Assembly (NCBI GenBank): GCA_913064775.1 | Contig: CAJYAD010000007.1 | Location: forward strand, 95,388 to 159,387 | Source: an uncultured Albidovulum sp. | GTDB taxonomy: Bacteria > Pseudomonadota > Alphaproteobacteria > Rhodobacterales > Rhodobacteraceae | DNA length: 64,000 bases | Direction: 5' to 3' | Shown here: positions 55,369-63,877 of the stretch, one piece after another | Layout: every line of letters starts with the position of its first letter | Position numbering within the stretch: the stretch's first letter is position 1 | Program-made: the position numbers and the translations under genes | The notes under the pieces: model-generated | Database searches by the model: none | What the model saw: the letters and a program-made list of their open reading frames with translations, nothing else | Told to the model about the DNA's origin: nothing

Positions 55369-55740
55369 ATGCGTTATCTCACCGACCGCAAGCGGGCCGA
55401 GCGCAAGGGTGCTTCGGGAACCGGCACCGAACATCATTGGTACATGTCGGTCAGCGCCGTCGCGCTGGCCTTCCTGATCCCGACGTTCCTGTATGTCTTC
55501 GGCCATGCGCTGGGGCAGGGGCGCGATCAGGTGGCCGCCACCTTCGGCAGCCCCTTCGCGGCGATCCTGACCGGGCTGGTGCTGTTCGTTTCGATGCAGC
55601 ATTTCGCCAAGGGCGCGCAGACCATGATCGAAGATTATACCCATGGCTCCTGGCGCCGTGGGCTGGTCATGCTGGTCTATTCGCTGGCTTATGTAATTAC
55701 CGCGACCGGGCTCTACGCCTTGGTCAAGATGGCGATGTGA
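55369..55740 (+). CDS. sdhD: Succinate dehydrogenase membrane anchor SdhD
   Basis: 123 residues with three membrane helices. It begins [20 protein letters not shown] and has a conserved His in [18 protein letters not shown], a likely heme b or quinone-site residue. It completes the membrane anchor. It is 13 bp upstream of sdhA. Confidence 0.94.
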   Translation: MRYLTDRKRAERKGASGTGTEHHWYMSVSAVALAFLIPTFLYVFGHALGQGRDQVAATFGSPFAAILTGLVLFVSMQHFAKGAQTMIEDYTHGSWRRGLVMLVYSLAYVITATGLYALVKMAM

Positions 55741-55753
55741 AGGGGCCGAAATA

Positions 55754-57559
55754 ATGGCATCTTATGAAGTTGAGCAACATGACTACGACGTCGTCGTGGT
55801 GGGGGCCGGCGGCTCTGGCCTGCGGGCGACGCTGGGCATGGCCGAACAGGGGCTGCGAACGGCTTGCGTGACCAAGGTCTTTCCGACCCGGTCGCACACC
55901 GTGGCCGCGCAGGGTGGCATCGCCGCCTCGCTGGCCAACATGGGCCCCGACAATTGGCAATGGCACATGTACGACACCATCAAGGGGTCGGACTGGCTGG
56001 GCGATTCCGACGCGATGGAATACCTGGCGCGCGAAGCCCCCAAGGCGGTGTATGAGCTGGAGCATTACGGCGTGCCCTTCTCGCGCACCGAAGAGGGCAC
56101 GATCTACCAGCGCCCGTTCGGCGGCCACACCACCGAATTCGGCGAGGGCCCGGCCGTGCAGCGTACCTGCGCCGCCGCCGACCGCACCGGCCACGCCATC
56201 CTGCACACGCTGTACGGCCAGTCGCTGAAGGAAAAGGCCGAGTTCTACATCGAATATTTCGCGATCGACCTGATCATGTCCGAGGACGGCGTGTGCCAGG
56301 GCGTGCTGGCGTGGAAGCTGGACGACGGCACGATGCATGTCTTCAACGCGAAGATGACGGTGCTGGCGACCGGCGGCTACGGGCGCGCCTTTTTCAGCGC
56401 GACCTCGGCCCATACCTGCACCGGCGACGGCGGCGGGATGGTGGCGCGGGCGGGTCTGGCGCTGCAGGACATGGAATTCGTGCAGTTCCACCCCACCGGC
56501 ATCTATGGCGCGGGCTGCCTGATCACCGAGGGCGCGCGCGGCGAAGGCGGCTATCTGACCAACTCCGAGGGCGAGCGGTTCATGGAGCGCTACGCGCCCC
56601 ACTACAAGGATCTGGCCAGCCGCGACGTCGTCAGTCGCTGCATGACGTTGGAGATCCGCGAAGGCCGCGGCGTGGGCGAGCACAAGGATCATATCCACCT
56701 CAACCTGTCGCATATCCCGGCGGATACGCTGGCGCTTCGGCTGCCGGGGATCTCGGAATCGGCGAAGATCTTCGCCGGTGTCGATGTCACCAAGGAACCG
56801 ATCCCGGTGCTGCCGACGGTGCATTACAACATGGGCGGCATCCCGACGAACTACTTCGGTGAGGTGCTGAACCCGACCGCCGACAACCCCGATGCGGTCG
56901 CCCCGGGCCTGATGGCCGTGGGCGAGGCCGGTTGTGCCAGCGTGCACGGGGCGAACCGTCTGGGTTCGAACTCGCTGATCGACCTGGTGGTCTTTGGCCG
57001 GGCCGCGGCGATCAAGGCCGGCAAGGTCGTCGACCGCGAGGCCGGCGTCGCCAAGCCGAACCAGGCCAGCATCGACGCGGCGCTGGAGCGTTTCGACGGG
57101 CTGCGCCACGCCAAGGGCAAAACCCCCACCGCCGATCTGCGGCTGGAGATGCAGCGCACCATGCAGCAGGATGCGGCCGTCTTCCGCACCGACAAGTCGC
57201 TGGCCGAGGGCGTCCAGAAGATGGAGGCCGTGGCCGCCAAGATCGACGATCTGCAGGTGACCGACCGCTCCTTGGTGTGGAACTCGGACCTGATGGAGAC
57301 GCTTGAGCTGACCAACCTGATGCCGAACGCGCTGGCCACCATCGTCGGCGCCGAGGCGCGCAAGGAAAGCCGCGGCGCCCATGCGCATGAGGATTACCCC
57401 GATCGCGACGACAAGGAATGGCGCAAGCACTCGATCATGCGGGTCGCGGGCAACAAGGTCGATCTCAGCTATCGGCCGGTCCATGTCGATCCGCTGACGC
57501 CGGAATCGGAAGGCGGGATCTCGCTGGCGAAGATCGCGCCCAAGAAGCGGGTGTATTGA
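55754..57559 (+). CDS. sdhA: Succinate dehydrogenase flavoprotein subunit SdhA
   Basis: 601 residues. The FAD fold [20 protein letters not shown] is near the start. The covalent-flavin His48 is in [14 protein letters not shown]. The active-site segment [20 protein letters not shown] and the C-terminal capping domain ([18 protein letters not shown]) follow. It oxidises succinate to fumarate. The flavinylation helper encoded at 50239-50430 probably acts on it. A small lipoprotein gene starts 3 bp after its stop. Confidence 0.98.
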   Translation: MASYEVEQHDYDVVVVGAGGSGLRATLGMAEQGLRTACVTKVFPTRSHTVAAQGGIAASLANMGPDNWQWHMYDTIKGSDWLGDSDAMEYLAREAPKAVYELEHYGVPFSRTEEGTIYQRPFGGHTTEFGEGPAVQRTCAAADRTGHAILHTLYGQSLKEKAEFYIEYFAIDLIMSEDGVCQGVLAWKLDDGTMHVFNAKMTVLATGGYGRAFFSATSAHTCTGDGGGMVARAGLALQDMEFVQFHPTGIYGAGCLITEGARGEGGYLTNSEGERFMERYAPHYKDLASRDVVSRCMTLEIREGRGVGEHKDHIHLNLSHIPADTLALRLPGISESAKIFAGVDVTKEPIPVLPTVHYNMGGIPTNYFGEVLNPTADNPDAVAPGLMAVGEAGCASVHGANRLGSNSLIDLVVFGRAAAIKAGKVVDREAGVAKPNQASIDAALERFDGLRHAKGKTPTADLRLEMQRTMQQDAAVFRTDKSLAEGVQKMEAVAAKIDDLQVTDRSLVWNSDLMETLELTNLMPNALATIVGAEARKESRGAHAHEDYPDRDDKEWRKHSIMRVAGNKVDLSYRPVHVDPLTPESEGGISLAKIAPKKRVY

Positions 57560-57562
57560 TCG

Positions 57563-57979
57563 ATGCGGCGCGCGGGTCTGATGCTGATGTCGCTGGGGGG
57601 TGTTCTGGCCCTGGCATCCTGTGGGCAGCAGGGCGATCTGGCGCAGCAATGTCTGCGCAAGCTGAAGCCCTACGGCGACTACCACTACCAGCTGGGCACC
57701 GCCGTGCCCGAGGTGCGCCCCGGGCTGAACGGCACATGGCCCGAGGCCAATGCCGTGAACGCCTGCATCCAGCAAAAGGCCGCGCGCCGTGCCAAGGCCG
57801 TACCCAAGGCGCCGGCGCCGCGCGCCACGCCGGATGGCAAGCTGCCCTTGCCCACGGCCTTTCCGCTGATGCCCGGTGACACCGCGCTTTGGCCCACGCT
57901 GACCCTGGCGCAGCAGCAGCGCGCCCTGGTCTTCCTGCGCAACGGATCGACGATCCGGTCCTCGCTGGAGGGGCAGTGA
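57563..57979 (+). CDS. Small lipoprotein encoded between sdhA and sdhB
   Basis: 138 residues. A signal peptide with lipobox LASC places the lipid-modified Cys at residue 20. The mature part has further Cys near residues 30 and 68, a Lys/Pro/Ala-rich middle and a helical end (TLAQQQRALVFLRNGSTIRS). No family is recognised. It starts 3 bp after the sdhA stop, so it is co-translated with SDH, although it should be exported to the periplasm, unlike SdhA and SdhB. Similar inserted genes exist in Rhodobacteraceae sdh operons, as I recall. It might serve complex assembly or be a passenger. Confidence 0.7.
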   Translation: MRRAGLMLMSLGGVLALASCGQQGDLAQQCLRKLKPYGDYHYQLGTAVPEVRPGLNGTWPEANAVNACIQQKAARRAKAVPKAPAPRATPDGKLPLPTAFPLMPGDTALWPTLTLAQQQRALVFLRNGSTIRSSLEGQ

Positions 57980-58125
57980 TGTCCCGCCCGCAGGCCGCTT
58001 TCCCGCCGCTGGCCGCCCGTTCCTTGGGTGGCGCTGCGGGCCTTGTAGATGAAACCTGCGTCATGCAGCAGACCGGTCCGCGGACGGCTCTGACCCGGCA
58101 TGACCGCCCCGAACGGAAGGGATGA
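57979..58125 (+). CDS. Possible 48-residue ORF before sdhB
   Basis: An open frame whose ATG overlaps the previous stop (TGATG) and which ends 3 bp before the sdhB ATG. That is neat operon spacing. The product (starts MSRPQAAFPPLAARSLGG) has no recognisable motif and much Arg/Pro/Ala, as chance frames in GC-rich DNA do. It may equally be an untranslated spacer. Confidence 0.2.
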   Translation: MSRPQAAFPPLAARSLGGAAGLVDETCVMQQTGPRTALTRHDRPERKG

Positions 58126-58128
58126 CCC

Positions 58129-58908
58129 ATGGTCCAATTCAAGCTTCCCCGGAATTCGACGATCCGCACCGGCAAGACCTGGCCGAAGCCCGCGGGCGCG
58201 AAGAACGTGCGCAAGTTCATGATCTACCGCTGGACGCCCGATGACGGCGAGAACCCGCGCGTCGACACTTATTTCCTCGATATGGACAAGTGCGGCCCGA
58301 TGGTTCTGGACGCGCTGATCAAGATCAAGAACGAGATCGACCCGACCCTGACCTTCCGGCGTTCCTGCCGCGAGGGGATCTGCGGGTCCTGCGCGATGAA
58401 CATCGACGGCGGCAACCATCTGGCCTGCATCTACGGGCTGGACGAGGTCAAGGGCGACGTGAAGATCTACCCGCTGCCGCATATGCCGGTGGTGCGCGAT
58501 CTGGTGCCGGATCTGACCCATTTCTACGCCCAGCACGCCAGCATCATGCCCTGGCTGGAAACCAAGACCAACGCGCCGCAGAAGGAATGGCGCCAGTCGG
58601 TCGAGGATCGCAGCAAGCTGGACGGCCTTTATGAATGCGTGATGTGCGCCTGCTGCTCGACCTCTTGCCCAAGCTATTGGTGGAACTCGGACCGCTACCT
58701 CGGGCCGGCGGCGCTGCTGCACGCCTACCGCTGGATCGTCGACAGCCGCGACGAGGCCACCGGCGAGCGGCTGGACGATCTGGAAGATCCGTTCAAACTG
58801 TATCGCTGCCATACGATCATGAACTGCACCAAGACCTGCCCGAAGGGTCTGAACCCGGCCAAGGCGATCTCCGAGGTCAAGCGGATGATGGTTGAACGCG
58901 TGGTCTGA
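58129..58908 (+). CDS. sdhB: Succinate dehydrogenase iron-sulfur subunit SdhB
   Basis: 259 residues. The [2Fe-2S] ligands are Cys80, 85, 88 and 100 ([13 protein letters not shown] and LAC). The [4Fe-4S] set is in [16 protein letters not shown] (Cys170, 173, 176, 180). The [3Fe-4S] and remaining ligands are in [14 protein letters not shown]. It passes electrons from SdhA to the membrane quinone. It is the last gene of the operon and is followed by a strong terminator. Confidence 0.98.
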   Translation: MVQFKLPRNSTIRTGKTWPKPAGAKNVRKFMIYRWTPDDGENPRVDTYFLDMDKCGPMVLDALIKIKNEIDPTLTFRRSCREGICGSCAMNIDGGNHLACIYGLDEVKGDVKIYPLPHMPVVRDLVPDLTHFYAQHASIMPWLETKTNAPQKEWRQSVEDRSKLDGLYECVMCACCSTSCPSYWWNSDRYLGPAALLHAYRWIVDSRDEATGERLDDLEDPFKLYRCHTIMNCTKTCPKGLNPAKAISEVKRMMVERVV

Positions 58909-58929
58909 CGACCCGCGACAGATGCCGAA

Positions 58930-58962
58930 GGGCCCGCCGGGACATCCCGCGCGGGCCTTTTT
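58930..58962 (+). terminator. Intrinsic terminator of the sdh operon
   Basis: GGCCCGC (58931-58937) pairs with GCGGGCC (58951-58957) across a 13-base loop that can itself pair, and five T follow directly. It lies 22 bp past the sdhB stop, between sdhB and the convergent DUF202 gene. Confidence 0.85.
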
Positions 58963-58971
58963 CATCGCCGC

Positions 58972-59346
58972 CTACACGATCCACAGCATCACGCCGCACA
59001 GCGCCGTCGCCAGCACCAGCGCGATGGTCAGCGGGGCATAGGTGTTGTGGATCGGCATGTCGTGTTCGCGTTCCAGCATCCGGTGCAGCCGCCGCGCCTG
59101 AAGGTTGCCGCCGATGAACAGCGCCACCGCGATCAGCAGGAAAAGCGTGGCCGCCAGCCGCCCCAGCATCAGTTGCGAAGGCTCGCGGAACACCACATGC
59201 ATGCCCAGTGCGACGCCGATCGCGCCCAGCCCGGTGCGGGCCCAACTGCCCACCGTGCGCGCGATCCCCAGGGCGGTGCGTTCCTCGGCCCATTCGACCT
59301 GAAGCCGCAGCGCCTTTTCGCGTTCGTCGTCCACATTCACATCCAT
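58972..59346 (-). CDS. DUF202-family small membrane protein
   Basis: 124 residues from the ATG at 59346, preceded by a G-rich ribosome site. The DUF202 pattern VEWAEERTALGIARTVGSWA is followed by three membrane helices (RTGLGAIGVALGMHVVF, LAATLFLLIAVALFIGG, LTIALVLATALCGVMLWIV). Such YidH-like proteins are inner-membrane proteins of unknown role. It stands alone and converges on sdhB. Confidence 0.82.
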   Translation of the reverse strand: MDVNVDDEREKALRLQVEWAEERTALGIARTVGSWARTGLGAIGVALGMHVVFREPSQLMLGRLAATLFLLIAVALFIGGNLQARRLHRMLEREHDMPIHNTYAPLTIALVLATALCGVMLWIV

Positions 59347-59609
59347 ACCGCTCCCCCCCCACAACGACACGGAAGGCGCCCGGTTCCGGATCGTCGGCCC
59401 TTTGCCCGCGCCTTTGTCGCAAGCCGTGTCGCTGATCGGCGATGCCGCACCGCAAAGGGGGCGCGGGGTCACTGGCCGGGTCGCGCTGTGTTCCCGCCGA
59501 CGCGTGTCGGGCAGGGCATTCCACGGCAGGGCCAAAAAAATGGGTCCCCTTTTGAGCCTCCCATGTTACATAGCGAGAAAAAATAAGAGCAACTTGAGGC
59601 GAAAGCAGA

Positions 59610-60221
59610 ATGACCCATCTCAAGAGGTCTGCCCTGACACGTAGGGCACTCGGCATGATGCCGATCCTGGCCGTGATACTCCTTGCATCCTGCGCGGGAC
59701 GTCCGACGCCCGCCCAGGTCGACAATGCCTGTTGGCTGTTGAACGACCACCCCGCCTACCGACGGGCCACACGGCACGCGGAACGCAAGTGGGGCGTGCC
59801 GATCGGCGTTCAGCTGGCGATCATCCGGCAAGAGTCCAGCTTCAATCGCCACGCCCGGCCTCCGCGCCGGCACATTCTCTGGGTTATCCCGTGGCGGCGC
59901 GTCTCCTCGGCCCGCGGCTATACGCAAGCGCTTGACGGCACATGGAAGCAATACCAGTCCGAGACCGGCCATCACTGGGCGTCCCGAAGCAGCATCCATG
60001 CGGCGACCGACTTTGTCGGCTGGTATGCGAACCGGGCGAACCGGCGTGCGGGGATCCAGAAATCCGACGCGCGCGACCTCTATCTCGCTTATTACGAGGG
60101 GATCGGGGGTTACCTCGCTCGCAGCTACAGCTCCAAGGCCTGGCTTGTCGCGGTCGCCGACAAGGTCGCATACCGCGCCAACAGATATGATCGCCAGCTT
60201 CGATCCTGCGGCATGGACTAG
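59610..60221 (+). CDS. Lytic transglycosylase-like lipoprotein
   Basis: 203 residues. A lipobox LASC places the lipid-modified Cys at residue 28. The SLT-like signature VQLAIIRQESSFNRHARP has the likely catalytic Glu75, followed by ARGYTQALDGTWKQYQSETG and LYLAYYEGIGGYL. It should cut peptidoglycan glycan strands from the periplasmic face of a membrane. It has a 263-bp upstream gap whose last 60 bp are AT-richer than the surroundings and probably hold the promoter. It stands alone. Confidence 0.85.
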   Translation: MTHLKRSALTRRALGMMPILAVILLASCAGRPTPAQVDNACWLLNDHPAYRRATRHAERKWGVPIGVQLAIIRQESSFNRHARPPRRHILWVIPWRRVSSARGYTQALDGTWKQYQSETGHHWASRSSIHAATDFVGWYANRANRRAGIQKSDARDLYLAYYEGIGGYLARSYSSKAWLVAVADKVAYRANRYDRQLRSCGMD

Positions 60222-60550
60222 ACAAGGCGCGCAGCTCGGCCGGCGCGGTTCGATGTCACCCCGGTGACAGGTTCCGGTCTTGTCCGTGCGGCGGCGCGGG
60301 CCGGGGGGCTTGGAGGGCGGTCTGCTCACAAGTTGCAGAGCAGCCCCAAATTGGCCGTTGCCGCGGTTTTCGGCGGGCTGCCGATGGGCTAAGGTGCGCG
60401 GATGTCGTTCGGCAGCAACATCGAAGCGCTATTCAGCGGAATTGCTTCGGGCGGCTCGCATGGCCGGTCTGGTTCCTCTGCGCCTGTCTTGGCAGCGCGG
60501 CAGCAGGTGTCCGGGCGCGGCGCATCTTGGGTATGAGTTAGGAGCGAGAC
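60222..60550. other. Gap upstream of the repeat-protein operon
   Basis: 329 bp without a supported gene. It holds an inverted repeat TGTCACC-CC-GGTGACA at 60254-60269, just past the transglycosylase stop, which may be an operator or a weak terminator. The rest shows no clear promoter. An AGGAG ribosome site lies 8 bases before the start at 60551. Confidence 0.5.
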
Positions 60551-60832
60551 ATGTCTGATCGGAACACTCTTCTTTTTGGTGCGGTATTGATGGTGGCCGG
60601 TGGGGCTATCGCCGCCGACCAGGGCGTCCAGATCCCGCAATTCGTCGCTGCAGCCGAGGCTGCCACCACCGCGGCGCCGACCATGGGCTGCGCCGCCAAG
60701 AAGCCCTGCGCCGCGAAAAAAACCTGTGCGGCCAAGAAACCTTGTGCGGCCAAGAAACCCTGCGCCGCGAAGAAACCTTGTGCTGCGAAGAAGCCCAGCG
60801 CGGCCAAGAAGCCCTGCGCCGCCAAAGGCTGA
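60551..60832 (+). CDS. Exported Cys-Ala-Ala-Lys-Lys-Pro repeat protein
   Basis: 93 residues. An N-terminal hydrophobic segment (about 7-22) ends in GAIAAD, a good signal-peptidase site. After a short Ala/Thr-rich linker come eight tandem hexads: CAAKKP, CAAKKT, four more CAAKKP, SAAKKP, and a final CAAKG. The mature tail thus has seven Cys and about 15 Lys at six-residue spacing. The 18-bp DNA repeats differ mostly at silent positions, so the peptide is what is conserved. I recognise no family. Cys-rich exported peptides of this kind can bind metal or be modified. The next gene is 4 bp downstream. Confidence 0.8.
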   Translation: MSDRNTLLFGAVLMVAGGAIAADQGVQIPQFVAAAEAATTAAPTMGCAAKKPCAAKKTCAAKKPCAAKKPCAAKKPCAAKKPSAAKKPCAAKG

Positions 60833-60836
60833 GCCA

Positions 60837-61424
60837 GTGTCGGACGTTGACCGTCAGCATGCCGAGGCTGAGCGCAGGTTCAGCGAGGCAGTTCTTGCCA
60901 AGACCGGCGACAGCATCCTGACCGAAACGTTACGCGGCCATGAACCGATCAAAGAGTGGACACATGTCCCGGAAGACGATGCTTTCGATCCCGACAGTGG
61001 TGCGCAGTGGTTTTACCATTGCCACCCGCGTGAAGGCGCGGCGGAGGAACTGACCGAACACGGCCATTTCCACTGCTTTCTGCGCCCCGAGGGGCGCGAT
61101 GGGCCGATTCACCACCTGATCGCCCTGTCGGTTGATGCCTACGGTCGGCCGTTGCAGTTCTTCACCGTCAACCAGTGGGTTGTCGGCGATGACTGGCTGC
61201 CTGCCGAAGAGACGATCCAGCTTCTGCCACGGTTCGATGCGCATCTGGCGCAACCAGGGTATCTGGTGAACCGCTGGCTGACCGCGATGATCCGGCTACA
61301 TGAGGACCAGATCGCCGAACTGATCCGCGCGCGCGACGCTGTGCTGGATGAGCAGCAGGGTGACGAGGACCCGCGCGAGCGCCGCACGCTTGAGGTGCTA
61401 TCGGTCCTGCCCTTGGAGGGGTGA
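60837..61424 (+). CDS. Uncharacterised His/Cys-rich partner of the repeat protein
   Basis: 195 residues from a GTG four bases after the repeat-protein stop, so the two are co-translated. No signal peptide is visible; it should be cytoplasmic. Notable are the metal-ligand-like clusters HCH (61-63), HGHFHC (75-80) and HH (92-93), then FFTVNQWVVGDDW and a helical end. It may belong to a domain of unknown function (DUF6969 comes to mind, unverified). Tight coupling suggests it acts on, loads or regulates the repeat peptide. The role is unknown. Confidence 0.75.
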   Translation: MSDVDRQHAEAERRFSEAVLAKTGDSILTETLRGHEPIKEWTHVPEDDAFDPDSGAQWFYHCHPREGAAEELTEHGHFHCFLRPEGRDGPIHHLIALSVDAYGRPLQFFTVNQWVVGDDWLPAEETIQLLPRFDAHLAQPGYLVNRWLTAMIRLHEDQIAELIRARDAVLDEQQGDEDPRERRTLEVLSVLPLEG

Positions 61425-61515
61425 CCCGCAAGGCGTGCCGATTGCGGCCCATTTGATGGTCTTGAGGCGCATCCGCCGGCGACGGAGGGGATGGCCGTTG
61501 AGGGTACAGTTTCAT

Positions 61516-61537
61516 GGGCGGCAGTCTCCCGCCGCCC
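61516..61537. terminator. Hairpin between convergent genes
   Basis: GGGCGGC and GCCGCCC pair across an 8-base loop, between the end of the repeat-protein operon and the end of the GMC oxidoreductase gene. It could end transcription from either side, though no T-run is present. Confidence 0.4.
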
Positions 61538-61547
61538 CGGCGCCCCG

Positions 61548-63377
61548 TCAGGCCGCCTTCGACAGGCTGTGGCGGGCGCGCAGGATGTCGGCCGCCTTTT
61601 CACCGATCATGATGCTGGTGGCATTGGTGTTGCCGCTGATGATGTTGGGCATCACGCTGGCATCGGCGACCCGCAGCCCGGCGATCCCCATCACCCGCAG
61701 CTCTGCATCCACCACCGTGCCCATCCGGCAGGTCGAGCACAGATGATAGACGGTGGTCGAGTAGTGCAGCGCCATGTTCTCCAGCAGCGCATCGCTGGGC
61801 GGCTGGCCCTCGACATAGCCGTGCTTGCGCGCCAGCGCCGGCGGCACGTTCAGGGGGCCGGGCTTGGTGTCGCCGGGCCAGTTCTCGACGATCTGCAGCG
61901 CCTTGCGCATCACCGCCACCATGACCGGCAGATCGTGCGGGTCCGAGAAGTAGTTCATCCGGATCTCGGGCGCGACCGTGGGGTCGGCGCTGGCAAGGAC
62001 GATCTCTCCCTTGCTATGGGGCAGCACCGGGTTGGCCAGCAGGATCATGCTTTCCTTGTCGGGGGCGAGCGCCTCGTCGGCGTTCTCGAAATAGGTGGAC
62101 AGATCCAGACGCAGCCGGTCGCCCAGCAGCCCCTTGTCATAGCCGCAGGGCACATAGCCGATCTGCGCGTCATGGCTGTAGGCGTCGCCCAGACCGGTCG
62201 AGAAGAAGGTGACCGCATCGTAAAGCGACGAGGACACGAGGCTTTCGCCAGTCTCCAGCCATTGCGCGACGCGGCGCTCGGCCTCGGCCTTCAGTCCGGC
62301 AAGTTCCGGCGGCAGGTTGGCATCCTCGGCCGGATCGGCGGGCAGTGGGCCGGCGGGGGCGCGCAGCGCGTCGGGCCCGGCCGAGACGCCGATCTCCGCC
62401 ACCGGCACGCCGATGCCGGGCGCGGGGAAGAACAGCGCGCAGTGCAGATGGTCCTTGAGGTTCTTGCCGACGCCGGGCAGCTCGTGCAGGCATTCGACAT
62501 CCACGGCCTCAAGCTCGCGCCGCGGGCCGATGCCCGACAGCATCAGGATCTGGGGCGAACCGACAGCCCCCGCGCTTACGATCACCTCGCGGTCAGCGCC
62601 AAGCCTGTGGGTCTTGCCCGCGCGGTCGCGATATTCGACGCCGGTCGCGACGGGGCCGTCCGGCCCGTCCTGCAGTGTGATCCGGCTGACCAGCGCATGG
62701 GTGATGATCGTCAGGTTGGGCCGCGCCTCTACCGCGCCCTCAAGGAAGGCGTGATAGGTGCTTGACCGCATCCCCCGGCGCGTCGTGGTCTGGAACAGCG
62801 ACGCCACGCCCGCCGGGCCACCCCGGTCGCGCCCGTTGTAATCGCCGCGCGGAATGCCCGACGCCTCTGCCGCCGAGACGAAATCGCGCGACGCCGGGAT
62901 CACTGGGGAGCGCACCGAAACGCCCAGCGGGCCGCCGATGCCATGGGCCTCCTGATCGACGCTGATCTCGTTGCTGGGGGCCAGATCCTCGCTCTTGATG
63001 AAATAGGGCAGGACGTCGTCATAGCCCCAGCCGGTGGCGCCGGCCTCGGCCCAGGCGTCGAAATCGCCGGGATGGCCGCGGACATAGGCCATGTAATTGA
63101 TCCCCGAAGAGCCGCCCAGCATCTTGCCGCGCGGCACCGGCATCAGGTTGCCGACCAGCCCGAGGCCGGCATTGCCGGGGTCGGCGGTATACATCCAGTC
63201 GGTCTCGGGGTCGAGTTGCAGGCTGCCCACCGCCGCAGGCATGGCCTCATGCGGGGGCGGGGTGCCGCCGGCCTCGACAAGGGCCACGGTGCAGCCCGGG
63301 TCCTCGCTCAGCCGGGCGGCGATGACCGCGCCCGCCGAGCCGCCGCCGACGACGATGAAGTCGAAACGATCGCTCAT
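61548..63377 (-). CDS. GMC-family FAD oxidoreductase, choline-dehydrogenase-like
   Basis: 609 residues from an ATG with GGGAGGA upstream. The FAD fold IVVGGGSAGAVIAARLSEDP is at the N-terminus. PRGKMLGGSSGINYMAYVRG is the first GMC signature and SAGAVGSPQILMLSGIGP the second. The catalytic region is LCSTCRMGTVVDAELRV, and the end holds SGNTNATSIMIGEKAADIL. Such enzymes oxidise alcohols such as choline or polyethylene glycol. No betaine genes are adjacent, so the substrate is open. An insert with Pro/Ala-rich sequence sits around residues 320-360. Confidence 0.9.
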   Translation of the reverse strand: MSDRFDFIVVGGGSAGAVIAARLSEDPGCTVALVEAGGTPPPHEAMPAAVGSLQLDPETDWMYTADPGNAGLGLVGNLMPVPRGKMLGGSSGINYMAYVRGHPGDFDAWAEAGATGWGYDDVLPYFIKSEDLAPSNEISVDQEAHGIGGPLGVSVRSPVIPASRDFVSAAEASGIPRGDYNGRDRGGPAGVASLFQTTTRRGMRSSTYHAFLEGAVEARPNLTIITHALVSRITLQDGPDGPVATGVEYRDRAGKTHRLGADREVIVSAGAVGSPQILMLSGIGPRRELEAVDVECLHELPGVGKNLKDHLHCALFFPAPGIGVPVAEIGVSAGPDALRAPAGPLPADPAEDANLPPELAGLKAEAERRVAQWLETGESLVSSSLYDAVTFFSTGLGDAYSHDAQIGYVPCGYDKGLLGDRLRLDLSTYFENADEALAPDKESMILLANPVLPHSKGEIVLASADPTVAPEIRMNYFSDPHDLPVMVAVMRKALQIVENWPGDTKPGPLNVPPALARKHGYVEGQPPSDALLENMALHYSTTVYHLCSTCRMGTVVDAELRVMGIAGLRVADASVMPNIISGNTNATSIMIGEKAADILRARHSLSKAA

Positions 63378-63877
63378 GTGAAATCCTCCCTGAAATATGC
63401 GGCCACGGTCTCCTCCCCGGGGCACGCAGTCAGGATGGGCGCTTGCGACCCCGCTGGCAAAACAACAATCGGGTGAGGGGCCGGCAGGGGGCGAAACGGC
63501 CATGACGCCGCAGGCAATAGAGCGCTTGGGCGGGGTCTACTTCCCGAACATCCCGCACGGGGCTGGCCGTCCACGCGTGGAGGAAGCGGTTGAGGAGGCC
63601 ATCAGCCAGATATTCGCGCATTCGCGGATCATTGGGGCAGCATCGAAAAGCTTCCGCAGGCCGAGGATGGCACGCAGGTCTTCCGGCGCCCTGACCCTGA
63701 CACCCCGTTTGCCGCGAAGGTGCTGCATGATTTCATGCCGAACTGCCCCAAAAAGTCAGGGCTTCGCGAGGCGTCAACAGATTGCGAGGGGATAAGGTGA
63801 GAGGCTGGACTTCTCAGATCCAGTATATAGTTATCTAGAATCAGCTAGTTACGAGATTTATCCTGCGGCCTTTCAGA
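63378..63877. other. Poorly coding region near the window end
   Basis: About 500 bp with no convincing intact gene. The first part is GC-rich; from about 63800 it becomes AT-richer (TATATAGTTATCTAGAATC near 63830). Two partly overlapping plus-strand frames look like parts of one broken coding region (next entry). No IS ends, tRNA or att duplication were seen. Confidence 0.5.
63502..63800 (+). pseudogene. Possible frameshifted gene remnant
   Basis: One frame opens at ATG 63502 (MTPQAIERLGGVYFPNIPHG, then VEEAVEEAISQIF) and then degenerates into Arg-rich sequence. A second frame, from about 63594 to the TGA at 63798, carries protein-like sequence (AFADHWGSIEKLPQAEDG, then RRPDPDTPFAAKVLHDFMP). 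The switch near 63610-63630 would be explained by one frameshift. The family is not recognised, and both may be chance frames. Confidence 0.25.

Noticed and set aside
55724..57775. Antisense frame of about 680 codons opposite sdhA
   Set aside because: A mirror of the sdhA codon pattern, rich in His, Gly and Val with no family motif; sdhA is unmistakable.
60693..60829. Tandem 18-bp repeats as a CRISPR or satellite array
   Set aside because: The units are contiguous with no spacers, stay in frame, and change mainly at silent positions, so they are a coding repeat.
60551..60832. Histone H1-like Lys/Ala/Pro DNA-binding tail
   Set aside because: The Ala-Lys-Lys-Pro part is similar, but a Cys in nearly every repeat and a clear signal peptide argue for an exported protein.
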